Shown piece by piece: positions 44,094-53,720 of a stretch of 53,720 bases of DNA. Under the pieces are notes generated by a model. The model was not told the DNA's origin, did not search any database, and worked only from the letters and a program-made list of their open reading frames with translations. Origin of the DNA: Gloeopeniophorella convolvens. Lineage: Eukaryota > Basidiomycota > Agaricomycetes > Russulales. Both the position numbers and the translations under genes were made by a program. The DNA is taken from NCBI GenBank assembly GCA_022496205.1, contig WTXD01000108.1, positions 1 to 53,720 on the forward strand. The letters are read 5' to 3'. How positions within the stretch are numbered: the stretch's first letter is position 1; each line of letters opens with the position of its first letter.

Positions 44094-46055
44094 CTAGAAT
44101 CTGTAACCACCAGCTAAGCTCATCACATCCTCCGGGTCATACTTTCGTCTAATCTCTCTCAGCCTCTGGATATTCTTCCCATAGACCCCTTCCGATGGCA
44201 CGTCAGGGAGAGCGTAGTTCCCGTACGTCGTGGCATCCGCAAGATCCTGCCCGTCTGCCAGCGCCGCGGCCCACAGGGCATCCGTGCTCTGACGCATAGC
44301 GTCGAGCATCGCGCCATCGCGAGCCGGGTCCGTCCATCCGAAGTTAAGGTTCGTCGGGCAGTAGGAGCGGGAACGATCCGGAGGGTATGCGGATGGCGCG
44401 CCGTGCGAAAAGATGTCCCTGTCGAACGGCTGCACGGCATACAGAATGAAGACCTTCTCGTCGTGTGGGCCTAGCTTCGCACCCCAATGCTTCAAGAATG
44501 ACACCATCAGCGAGGTTTGGACAAGCGACTGCGGCACTTACGAGCGTCTCATTCACTACGGCGTCCAGAAGCGCCGGGCTATAATGGGTGACGGGAATAC
44601 CGCTGAAAAGGGCTCTAGAACGGGGATTGGGTTTCGTGGTTCAAGAGAGAGCAGAGAAGTGTGCGTACCGCGGCCCAGAGAACGGGTTTTCTTGGCCGTA
44701 CCTTTGGTAGACTTCGTTGAACGTACCAGAAGATACTTGCTGCGAGTACGAAGGGAGTCCGAGAATTTTGTCGAAGATCCCAGAGGGAGGAGTTGGTCCA
44801 TCGTAGAAGAAGATGAGCGCGAGGACCGCCTGATGAATCGGTGAGCTCCGTCAAGGTGGAGGGATCAAGTTCGAAGCCTACCTGACCGCCGAAATGAGCG
44901 TATGTCCCTATCAGTTGCGCCTTTTTGTCGGCCACGGTCTCGAATTCAGTGATAGCGGCGCGGGCGTCTTCGAAGCCAGCTGGACCCACGATCACACTCC
45001 CACCCTACTTCTTCTCAGAATATAACACTAAGATTCGGTAGATAGAGCGCACCCAGGCGGGGCCTTGAGGGTGTGTTTTGAAGGTAATTTTGGTAACGAT
45101 ACCCTGGCCGCGCATGAGTCACTTCAGAAAGGCTGAACATGTCAGACGAACAAGATTGTTGTAACCGCCCTATAGGTGGTGTATCTGTCAGCAAGAGCGA
45201 CGTGGCATGAGCATATAGGTGCACTTGCCCTAAGGGCGAACCACAGGTCCTCGTCTTCCTGCGTGACCTTCTTGATCGTCCCATCCGGCAGGACAAGTTC
45301 GAAAGCCGATACGTTGTCCAAAGCCAGTCCATACTGCCTAGTCTTCCAAGAAAATCCTGTCCGACTGGTTTGGGGGACACGGTGTTGATCCGGGATAGAT
45401 ATCCTTACCGCCGCCAAGAGTAAAACCCGTAACACCCACGCCAGGTACTCGAGCTCCAACAACATTCACGCCCTCAGAATCGAGCCGCTTGTAGACGGCA
45501 TCCCACGTTAGGCCCACCCCGATCTCGACATTGCCTGGCGACTTTGGATTGAAAACGATCTTGTTGAACCTAGCCATCGATATCATCACGCCTCGCGTCG
45601 ACGAGAAACCGGGGTTTGGGGAGTGGCCGCCACTCTTGACGGAAAATGGTATGCGCGAATGCCCCAAAGAACGGATCTTGAAGTCGGAGAAAACGTGATT
45701 GAGTGGAAATATGGTAGAATGGATATCAGGGGACGCACAATCGCTGCAACGTCTTTGGGCGTTCCCGGTTGGACGGTGCATACAGAAAAGTCCATGCCTA
45801 ACGCAGACCAATGGACGTTGTCCTCGGCGTACTGAATCATCGCTGATGTACTAATGAGTAAGGGCGAGGGATCAACGAATAAGGTAACGCACGAGGGTAG
45901 AACACCTGGGAAGCTTTTGAAACCACCTTCTCGAGTTGCACGCACGCATTGTGGACGGTGGAAAGCTGCAGGGGATCCTGTTGTCCAGCTGATCGGCACA
46001 AAGCCAAGGTCGCATTGCAAAGTAGGAACCAAGCCGTCGGGATCTTCTTAACCAT
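44094..46055 (-). CDS. Secreted FAD-linked oxidase, berberine-bridge-enzyme-like
   Basis: Ten exons from ATG 46055 to stop 44094 join in frame to about 490 residues, the usual family length. The N-terminus MVKKIPTAWFLLCNATLALC is a signal peptide. The FAD_binding_4 domain has IPFSVKSGGHSPNPGFSST, whose GGH histidine is the usual covalent FAD anchor. The place of the second (cysteinyl) link reads VPGVGVTGFTLGGG without cysteine, so FAD is predicted to be bound once. Next come LPDGTIKKVTQEDEDLWFALR and GIVTKITFKTHPQGP. The BBE C-terminal domain reads YGNYALPDVPSEGVYG then RLREIRRKYDPEDVMSLAGG. Introns are 45-65 nt; that after FALR (GCAAGT donor near 45230) is a GC-AG intron. Members oxidise sugars, alcohols or alkaloid-like compounds with O2; the substrate here is unknown. 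Single-copy, outside the duplicated modules. Confidence 0.9.
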
Positions 46056-46576
46056 GGTGGAAGTCCCGAGGTCGCTGCCAGCGAGGAGATGCAGTTACGA
46101 TAGCAGCGAGCCGCCTCGCCTTATATTCACGTGGAGAAACTGCGACGAGCGCATCCTATACACCTTCCTCCAAGGGGATGCGGAGAGAGATGCCGGCGCC
46201 AACTCCGGCAAGCCCTGCATGCTTGCAGTCTACACCGCTGGCCTGGGTACTTAGCTGATACGCATATCTCCAGAATTTGGCGTATATCCCAATACATTGA
46301 TCGGTATATGTAGATACGTCCAACGCGTGTATTTGATGAGTATTGATTTCGGTATACGCACGGTAATTCGGCATGGCCATGCCGTGCCATGTATTCCCCA
46401 TTTGGGTGCTACTGTGACGACCTGCGGGCTGCAGCGCCGCCCACGCATCCATTGCCTGCTGCTGATCCTGGGGTCCCGCGTGCTTGTGTGCCATCACTCT
46501 GTTTACTTACAAGCAATCTGTGGTCGTTGACTTTGAACTGTATATATGCATTGGGTCATTAAGCACACAGATCTTA
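46056..46576. other. Intergenic region
   Basis: Upstream region of the FAD oxidase and downstream region of the next minus-strand gene. Only short unconvincing frames; no RNA gene or repeat recognised. Confidence 0.45.
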
Positions 46577-48165
46577 TGCTAGATATCTCCCATTTCGTCA
46601 TCCTCTGGTGCACCATCCTCCTCCATGGCATCCATTTCGATGCTCAGGTTACTCATCAGGATGTTGGGGTCTACAGCTTGGATAGCACTGGCATTGACAT
46701 TACCCCTCTGTGCAGTAAGAGCGCCAGGCCCGGGGAAGAAGACCCTCTCCGTCCCGAACATCGATTCGTCTTCCTTGATCATATCCTTTCCCCACCTATA
46801 CACGCGTCTTGAGTACGCGTTCGGACATGCTACGCAAGAGCAACAAATAACTCACGCAACCCATTCAGGCGAATAGCGGTCCTTTCCATGAGTAGCGACG
46901 AGGGTCTTGATCTCTGCTGAAAGGTCGGGCCAGAACCCGGTGTCGGCCCCTTTAGTTAGTCCTCGGTCGATGATTATCTGTGCAGTTTTACGCTGCCATG
47001 ATGTTAATATTTGATTGATGCCGACAATTTGAGAACGTACTGCTAAGGCCATATGCGCTTCGATAGCTTTCACTGTTTGTGGTTCAGTTGTACCCGTTCG
47101 ATGCTGTGCTATAATCGACCTCGTGAAGCTCGATAGACTGTGACGTTCTTCCACAGACCGGAAGATCTATCCTCACGTTAGCTATGCGGGGACTTGCTAG
47201 AACTCGTGCTAGCGATCACTTACGATTTTCCGCAGATTGCCACGATGGTCGCTTTGATACTTGGTTATGAATGCATGGACCTCCCGCTGCATGACCTGGT
47301 CATTCTTATAGTTATTGAGGTGCACTTGCGGGCCTCCTCCATGTCTTAGCCAGTCCTATCGGGGGTTGCGTTGTTTGTAAGCGGGTTAGAGTATCCCCAG
47401 GTGAGCTCGTGAGCTCACGAACCTCGAACGCGAGGGTAAGGTCTCGCCCATAGCTGTTGAGCGGCCCTGCCAACCAGTGCCTCAGGACTTGTTTGAGCGC
47501 ACCCTGTGTGATGAGAAGGATGTTAGATGCTGGTTCTTGGTGCATAGAGCTTCACTTACTGATTGCTTCAGTGTAAGTTGCCAGTTTGCGCGTGAATTCT
47601 TCTCTAGTGCATGAACGCGGTTACCGATCTTCTCGATGGCCAGTCTGGTATTTGCCTCACGTTCCTGGGCTGCTAACACTTGGCCCAGTAGCGCGATGAT
47701 AGCGTGCATGGGGCCATTGGCATCCTGTCGTCAAAGTCTGGGTCAGTCAGCGAAAGAGTCCTATCCACCGCCACTTACAGAGGTAACATCGTGCATAAAC
47801 TTACGATTGGCATCGTTTAGCTTTAGATCAGTCGCGATCTTGTCCACATTCTGTTTCTGCGCATGACTGGGTTGAGGTGGAGGCCCACGCGGGTTAGGCT
47901 GTTCTGCACGTGTGAAGGCCAGCCCCGGCATGGACCCCATCATGTCCATGGTGGGGAAGCCTTGAGGGAACGACGGCATATACATACCCGCATGCAACCC
48001 AGCGGGATGCATTGCTGTTGAGGCGCTGGCAGCATGCGGGCTCACGTTGAAGCTCGCATTGCGACTTAACGGCCCCTGCGGGTCCAGCGACGGTGTGCTG
48101 CTATCGGGAGTACGGTGACCAGCATCCCCTATACCTCCGAAGGGAGTGCTCTCCCTGTCTGACAT
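46577..48165 (-). CDS. Multi-exon hypothetical protein, fungal lineage-specific
   Basis: From ATG 48165 (MSDRESTPFGGIGDAGHRTP) a set of short GT-AG introns joins: residues ending DANRKFMHDVTS; DANGPMHAIIALLGQVLAAQE...LEKNSRANWQLTLKQS; GALKQVLRHWLAGPLNSYGR; DWLRHGGGPQVHLNNYKNDQ...LRKI; IFRSVEERHSLSSFTRSI...; GFWPDLSAEIKTLVATHGKD...EWVA; and WGKDMIKEDESMFGTE to MEEDGAPEDDEMGDI. The product is roughly 400 residues. The N-terminal ~130 residues are Pro/Ser/Met-rich and disordered, the middle has a probable coiled coil (ANTRLAIEKIGNRVHALEK), and the tail is acidic. No enzyme motif, membrane segment or signal peptide. One joint (near 47040) is uncertain. I do not recognise the family; a nuclear or chromatin-associated role is only a guess from composition. 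Confidence 0.65.
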
Positions 48166-49129
48166 GATGGTAATATGGTGCTGGAGATGCGAGAGCAAAG
48201 TAGTACTGGGGGTGCGGGAACGTGTGGTGAGAGTCAGGTCAATGACGAAAAAAAAACCTTGAATTGGATGTTTGATGTCCCACGTGGCTCCACTCTCAGA
48301 TTTGCTTCCGCTGGCTTGGTGGATGTTGTCTAGGGTCATGGTCAGAGACGCTATGCCAGAGTGTGCCAACTCTTGAATCCTGATTTATTGAAGCATTGAC
48401 TCGATAGATTCAGCCAGTGCAAGTGGCACTGGCTGTAGGCGTGGTTACAAGGATGCAGGAGGGCGTGAAGTCGCAACGCAGGTGGGGCATATGCGTACCC
48501 TAGAGAGCATACCGCGTTCTCGCCCTGCAAGCACGAGCAAATGTAGAACTGAACCGAATCCTTGGAGCAAATAAGCCTGCCGAGTAGTAGATGTTGTACA
48601 AGAAATGTGCCAGACGCAAGCATACTGGGAGATCTAGGAGAGGAACTGAGCATGGATGACGGTAGCAATGTTGAAGGAGCATGAGAGCGTATAATTCATA
48701 GAAGGTATTGAAAACATGTTACGGAGCGGTAGCGGTCTTCGGATGCGCACGTGGGGCTGGCGCGCTTCAGTCAGTCTTCTCACACAAGCGGCACCTACCC
48801 CTGTGCATCCGCCACCTCCCCCATCCTGTACTGCTCCCCTGCTATGAAGTGTAGGCATTTCTTCCCGTCAACAGAGAGCAAACTTGCTACCCTTTATTCA
48901 GACAACGCGATCGGGTCCCACATAATGTCGCTAGATATATCCACTAATCTAGGGAAAGCCCATCTGACAATTTCCCGTTAGCATAGGGAAAGCCCATATG
49001 GGCCCATGTAGCATGCTGGCTGTAGGATAATGTGGGCCCATCGTAGACACATAGCTTTACAATCTTCTTATTATATCTGCCTGCTATCTAGGATTGGCCG
49101 TTCTCAGCCCTATATATGCCTTGCTACTG
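48166..49129. other. Intergenic region
   Basis: Upstream region of the preceding minus-strand gene. It contains a run of ten A at about 48250, possible as promoter-associated poly(dA:dT). No gene or RNA recognised. Palindrome-rich text near 48960-49020 (GGGAAAGCCCAT repeated twice) precedes the satellite array. Confidence 0.4.
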
Positions 49130-51060
49130 TGTGGGAGATGGCCCATAGAAGCTCCCGGAATCTTATTTCCTCTGCTACTCACTACCGATGGGCCCTGGAT
49201 GTGCCGATGGTCAGTGTGCCATTAAACTCGCAATGGCCAGTTGAGTGTACCACAGTATTACTGCCAATTGTCCCCGTGTGGCCCAAGATAGGGAGGCTTC
49301 GGTACTCTGCCGGTCATCGAGGCATGGCCCGCGAAACCATCCTAAACGTGCCTGCCACTACACCAGAGGTGGCCAATACGCCTATTTCAGAGCACCCGCC
49401 ACCAGTAGGCACATGGCCCACTCAACCTTGTTCGAGTTTGCTGCTGCTGCTTGATTGCGGTGGGCCAATAGGAAGGATTCCGATGAACATGCAATGGCCA
49501 ATTGGGTGCAGCCCAGCGTTGCTGCTGGCAGTCCACGCACGGCTCAACAGAGGGAGACCGTGCTCTGCCGATCATGGAGGAATGGCCCAGGCCATGCTCC
49601 AGAATGCGTCTGCAGCTGCGAAAGAACGGGCCGATACCACTGATAAACACGGCTGCCGGCAGCAGGCGGGAGGCCCATTGATGCTGCTTGAGCGCGCCGC
49701 TGCTCAACCCCAATGGGCCAACGGTTGGGACGCCAATGAAGCTGCAATGGCCAGCTGGGTTTAGCTCAGTGTTGCTGCCGGCGGCCCACACACGGCCCAA
49801 TAGAAGGAGGCTGTCCTCTGCTGGTCATCGTGCCGGTCATCAAGGTATGGCCAGCACAATGCTCCCGAACGTGCCTGCTTCTGTGCAAGAGCGGGCCAAC
49901 GCACCTACCCAGGTCACCCGCTGCCAGTAGGCGTGTGGCCCATTTAAGCTAGCTCGAGAATGCTGCTACCTGGTGCCGATGGGCCAGCGGAAAGAATGCT
50001 CTTGGGCCCGCAATGGCCAATTGGGTCCAACCCAGTGTTGTTGCCAATATTCCATGCACGGCCCAGAATGGGGCAGCTGCACTCTGCCAGCGATCGAGAG
50101 ATGGCCCTGGCGACGTTCTTGAATGTGTCTGCCTCTACGCGAGAATAGGCCAATGTCATTGGCAAGCACTGCTGCCGGCGGCAGACGAGGGGCCCATTCA
50201 AGCTAGCTCGAGAATGCTACTACCTGCCAGTGCCGATGGGCCAACAAAAAGAATGCTCTTGGCCCCGCAATGGCCAACGGGATCCAATCCAGCATTGCTG
50301 CCTATGGCCCACGCGCAGCCCAGTACAGGGCGGCGGCAGTCTACCACTCGTTGAGGAAAGGCCCGTACGATGTTCCCAGACATGCTTGCTGCCGTGTGAG
50401 AGTCGGCCCATGCCATCAGCTGATACTGCTAGCAGTAGCGGACAAGGGCCCATTTGAGCTAGCCCGAGCGTACTGCCGAGTCCTTGGTGTCGATGCGGCC
50501 AACGGGCAGGGCACTGATGAACTGCAATGGCCAGTCTTGTGTAGTGCAGCGTTTCTCCCAGTCGGAGTCTTTGCGTGACCCAAGAGAAGGAGACTGTACT
50601 CTGTCGATTATGGAGGAATAGCCTAGGTGATGATCCAGAAAGTGTCTGCTACCGTGCGGTAACGGGCCAATGCCACCGATAAACACGGCTGCCGACAGCA
50701 GACGAGAGGCCCATCCGTACTAGCTCGAGCGCGCCGCTGCTAGACCCCAATCGGCCAACGGGTTGAACGCCAATGAACCTGCAATAGCCAGCATCCCAGC
50801 GTTGCTGCCGGTAGTCCACGCACGGCCCAAGATAGGGCGCTCATGCCTTGCTAGTAATCAAGGAATGGCCTGTACAATGCTCCTAAATATACCCGCTACT
50901 GCGTGAGAGTGGGCCCAGCCAATTTTCAGTACCGTGGCAACAGCAGACAAGGGTCTCATTCGGGCTCACTCGAATATACTGCTGCTTGATGCCGATAGAC
51001 CCACGATGGCCAACGCTGTCCAATCTACCGTTGCCATTGGCAGTCCGCGTGTAGTAGAAC
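49130..51060. repeat. Tandem repeat array, ~257-bp period, about eight units
   Basis: A marker CAATGGCCA (or one-base variant) recurs at 49231, 49492, 49745, 50011, 50268, 50525, 50782 and 51004, i.e. spacings of 261, 253, 266, 257, 257, 257 and 222 bp. Between the markers each unit repeats, in order, GTTGCTGCC, CACGCACGGCCCA, a GATCGAGG.ATGGCC block, a GTGAGAG.GGGCCA block, and GCCCATT..AGCTAGCTCGAG. Units are diverged (estimated by eye at 70-85% identity). ORFs inside shift frame between units, so it is read as a non-coding minisatellite or satellite. Confidence 0.8.
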
Positions 51061-51114
51061 AAATCGAATGTTCACTCGATACAATGCATGGTCCATTTCA
51101 CATGGTACAGTAAA

Positions 51115-51395
51115 CTACGCGTCTTCGTCTCGGAGAACATCCTCGTACTGCGACGACTTCGCGCCCCCCGACTCCTGGCGGGCCAGAACACCATCGTACG
51201 ACTCCACCAGAGTTAACAAAGCACCCAATGCTTCCGTTAGATGTCTCTCCCGGCGATAGATTCTCGAGAGCCGGTCTTCAATAACTTCCGCAGAATTCAG
51301 ATTTGGAATGGGCCTGTTGCCTTTACGGCGGCTGTTAGTGGGTTTGCGGAGAATGGCAGCAGATTTTCGCACCTCTGGAATGGCCGACTACCGTA
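51115..51395 (-). CDS. Possible 3'-terminal exon of a small hypothetical gene
   Basis: Minus frame EVRKSAAILRKPTNSRRKG then SAEVIEDRLSRIYRRERHLTEALGALLTLVESYDGVLARQE, ending DEDA and a stop at 51115. It is preceded at about 51396 by an acceptor (CATTCCAG). The basic stretch followed by a leucine-rich helix resembles the region after a DNA-binding cluster in small fungal regulators. The upstream exons are not clear. It may be an alternative 3' exon of the gene ending at 51465, or a relic left when the satellite array expanded. Confidence 0.35.
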
Positions 51396-51464
51396 CCGGG
51401 AGCACTCCAATTGAAGGGGTTCTCTGAAAAATTACCCCAAGACCATGCTAGAGTGAATGAGCAT

Positions 51465-52110
51465 TTATTTCTTAACAAGTGTTGGAGGCGCACGGTTTAT
51501 TGCATCTTCAACAGGAGGAGGCAAAATGCTGGGAGGCTCGTCTGCTGGCTGTAAATCGGGGGTAGAACGCACATCTGAGTCTTGGCTTACCATTTATAGC
51601 GGGACCAGTAAGGATGTGAGGTGCCCCAAAGATGCTGCCGTAGTCGTCCCCTCGTTGTGAATGAGAAGTAGAACTGCCAGGTATCTGTGACGTTGGGCCA
51701 GAGGCGGTGCTATGGCCGGCTGCCGGGTCCAAATCAAGAGCCCCGCTCTCAGCGACATCCAGTGCCCACACTGGACTCGCGGGTTTATATTCGGGACTCA
51801 CGGCCATCTTGTCTTCTTCGATTTCTTTGTCTGACTTGGCCGCTTGTTCCCCTGGTGTTGGTAGGGGGATAGATAGGAATAGTGGTAGTTTCTCATGCTG
51901 GGCGGGTGTCTCGGATGCTCCCGCATCATTTTCCTCGTCCCCGACATCGTCCCCGCCGTCAGTCTGGCCAGATTCACCTGCCGGTAGTGGCTGGTGCTGA
52001 GGGTCACTGCCATCCGGTTGGGCGCCTTGATTTGGACTGCGCGGGGGAGGTCGAGGGAATCTGTATACATAGCCGGGGACATATTTTGTAGGGAGTCGAC
52101 CTTCTGCCAT
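51465..52110 (-). CDS. Small proline/acidic-rich hypothetical protein, two exons
   Basis: ATG at 52110 (MAEGRLPTKYVPGYVYRFPR). A Pro/Gln/Gly-rich and acidic disordered body follows (PRPPPRSPNQGAQ, GDDVGDEENDAGASET, DKEIEEDKMAVSPEY). A donor GTAAGC after GPAIN and a GT-AG intron then join to ADEPPSILPPPVEDAINRA and a stop at 51465-51467. About 200 residues. No domain, signal or membrane segment. It is divergent to the plus-strand gene beginning at 52355, with 244 bp between the ATGs. Family unknown. Confidence 0.5.
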
Positions 52111-52354
52111 GGTGCCGGATGTGGTGATAGAGATTGTTAATGTTAGCGAGTAGAGTGGATGAGCTGCCGTAGGACACAGCCCTAACAGCCTCTGATTGCT
52201 TATCTGTTATCTAAGAAGACGGATCTATCCTTCAGCTACTCCACTGCCGGAGGAGCGCCGGCACATTGCTCCCGGGAGAGAGGAACACGGCGACTTTGTG
52301 CTCCTTCGCAGACTCCCCCAGCCATCCAACTTTCCAACCAACCACCTGGAAACG
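52111..52354. promoter_or_regulatory. Short divergent promoter region
   Basis: 244 bp between two divergent start codons. No TATA box or named operator. The arrangement suggests shared control, by position only. Confidence 0.3.
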
Positions 52355-53720
52355 ATGTCCTGGAATACCATGAACAAATTGATTGCGATTTCGGCTCGCA
52401 TTGAAGCTGCCAGTCAAGCATATAACCGCAGCGGGCTGCCGCGCTCCGAGCGTGAAAAAGCTCTATGGTTTGACGGTCTGCTGTCCGAATACGTATTATC
52501 CCAATTCTATGCTCGCTATGTCTCATCGCGCTGATCAGAAAGTCGGCAGTGGAAAGCTCATGAAATCATCGAACCCGTCGCCCACAACCGTGGAATCCTG
52601 CCAGGCGTTCCTCCCATTCTTATTACACTTGAGGCCATTCTGAACAGGAATCTTACCCTTTCTGATCTCAGCAACCACCATCCTTTGGCACGCCAGGACG
52701 ACTGGTTCGTTGAAAATCTCTACCCGCCCTCATACCTTGCAAATCTTGAAGCCGCGCCGGAGGGAGAGTCATATTGGTGGGATGATCTAGGTGCGTGCCG
52801 CTACACCCACGATATAACTTCTGCTAACACGTTTCTTAGTGGCGGCAGAAGCAGCCCCAGCCCCAGCCTCAGCAGCAGCAGCAGCAGCAGCGGCAGCAGC
52901 AGCAGCGGCAGCAGCAGCAGCAGCAGCACCAGGATCAGCGGCAGCCGCTGATCCGTTGCCCGCAGCATCTGGGCCTTCCAGCGCAGTACCCAAATTCAAG
53001 CTCAAGATTCGGGGAGGGCGCCAAATTGTACAGCCCCAATCTCGAGAGACTGATATGCAAATGGAAGTTGACGATGCCGGTGCCGAGGCGTTGGCTCCTG
53101 CAGCTTCGTCCGTTAAGGGGAAGGGGAAAGGTGAGTTCGCCTACACTTCCACTTGCGATACATATCACCTGCATCGTGTTCAATCCGCCCGCAGCTAAGG
53201 CCTCCAACGATGATGCAGAGACGTTGGCCCGGCCCCCGGCTAAGTCCTCATCTGGGAAGGGAACCAAGAAAAAAGGTAAGTTCAGTGGCAATGCTGCCGC
53301 GTGCCGTGCGCCAGTACAGTTTATTGACGCATTGCATTCAATTCACCAGCAGCCAGCACCACTAGCCAGCCACGCGTCCCCACACCTGCCGATGATGAGT
53401 CTGCTGCCACAAGTGACTCCGAAGAGAGCCGCAGCCAGGATGACGAACTGGATCAGCCGGAAGACGGCGCAAGCGCCAGGGCAGATCCCACTGGGTCTAT
53501 TGACCTACGTATCGATCCAAGAGTCGTTGATCGCATCCTCAAAGATCGCGGGCTTTCGAGACAAGATGTAGTCAGTATGATAAAGGTACGTGCCTATGCA
53601 CTTGCTCCTGGTATCTTACATTGACAAACTTTGCTGCAACAGTGTTCGACCTGTGTCCAAAAAAGCTATGAATGCGAAAAGAGAGGCTGGGGAAAGACTT
53701 GCGGGCAGTGCAACCGGCTC
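52355..53720 (+). CDS. Hypothetical protein with poly-Ala tract and Zn2Cys6-like cysteines, partial, with an in-frame TGA
   Basis: ATG 52355 (MSWNTMNKLIAISARIEAAS). The frame reads to YARYVSSR, then TGA at 52532-52534, then continues in the same frame with SESRQWKAHEIIEPVAHNRG and DDWFVENLYPPSYLANLEAA to a donor at about 52791. Further exons: VAAEAAPAPAS plus a run of about 18 alanines (52845-53130), AKASNDDAETLARPP (from about 53196), and an acidic Ser-rich exon with IDLRIDPRVVDRILKDRGLS ending IK at about 53586. The last exon from 53642 shows C-x2-C-x6-C-x8-C-x2-C (CSTCVQKSYEC...CGQC), the spacing of a fungal binuclear zinc cluster whose sixth cysteine would lie beyond the window. Possibly a DNA-binding regulator. 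The TGA means either a pseudogene, a sequencing error, or a start downstream; no intron of credible size removes it. Confidence 0.5.
52848..52930 (+). repeat. CAG/GCA trinucleotide repeat encoding poly-alanine
   Basis: A near-perfect (GCA)n run with occasional GCG interruptions. In the predicted reading frame it encodes about 18 alanines. Slippage-prone, so its length probably varies between strains. Confidence 0.8.

Noticed and set aside
44413..44844. 143-codon plus-strand ORF within the FAD oxidase locus
   Set aside because: It is antisense to exons and introns of a fully consistent ten-exon gene and crosses several of its splice sites. No family text.
49030..49764. 244-codon ORF in the tandem repeat array
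   Set aside because: It runs through diverged 257-bp units whose length is not a multiple of three, so the same DNA is read in different frames in successive units. Not protein-coding.
1..53720. tRNA, rRNA, riboswitch and CRISPR features
   Set aside because: No cloverleaf with A/B boxes, no rRNA core sequence and no regularly spaced short repeat/spacer array was seen on either strand.

Overview
The window looks like a piece of a filamentous basidiomycete (Agaricomycete) genome. Genes are cut by many 46-65 nt GT-AG introns, base composition is moderately GC-rich, and the recognisable families are mushroom-type: Goodbye-NACHT-ankyrin STAND proteins, a secreted berberine-bridge-type FAD oxidase, a copia LTR retrotransposon and lineage-specific hypothetical proteins. 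No rRNA, tRNA, CRISPR array or bacterial operon structure was seen.

Positions 1-43,640 are a degenerating tandem segmental duplication. The repeated module has four parts: (i) a spacer; (ii) a minus-strand broken copy of a TcdA/ThiF-family (E1-like) gene; (iii) facing away from it, a plus-strand NLR-type gene (N-terminal Goodbye domain, NACHT NTPase, C-terminal ankyrin array); (iv) a conserved 3' flank. There are three close NLR copies: NLR1 903-5350, NLR2 11391-15767 and NLR3 30638-34809. A more divergent relative, NLR4, lies at 38290-42149, and a 3'-end scrap of a second NLR4-type gene at about 26139-26226. NLR2 is open from end to end. NLR3 is open but its C-terminus was rewritten by a deletion. 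NLR1 has one in-frame stop between NACHT and ankyrins. NLR4 has a frameshift and a nonsense codon. Every copy shares the same exon plan, including a 51-nt exon 2 and a 25-nt micro-exon carrying the Walker A loop. The ankyrin units are almost identical, have 99-bp periodicity and differ in number between copies (about 16, 15, 14 and 8 unit boundaries).

A copia-type element with 470-bp LTRs (17744-25832, 5-bp target duplication GCTTG) sits in the NLR2 3' flank. The matching site after NLR3 (about 36296) is empty. Its gag-pol frame is itself cut by a 2.6-kb terminal-inverted-repeat element (20349-22956). Removing that element exactly restores the frame.

From 44 kb on, the duplicated region gives way to single-copy sequence: a well-formed 10-exon FAD oxidase (44094-46055, minus), a multi-exon lineage-specific hypothetical gene (46577-48165, minus), a ~257-bp tandem repeat array (about 49130-51060), and a divergent pair of hypothetical genes (51465-52110 minus; 52355-53720 plus, running off the window and ending in a Zn2Cys6-like cysteine pattern).

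Functionally, the NLR cluster is best read as a birth-and-death array of fungal STAND receptors of the kind implicated in non-self recognition and programmed cell death. Ligand-binding ankyrin surfaces appear to be diversified by unit duplication and homogenisation. The attached E1-like gene copies are either hitchhikers of the duplication or relics of a former divergent pair. All functional statements are inference from sequence.
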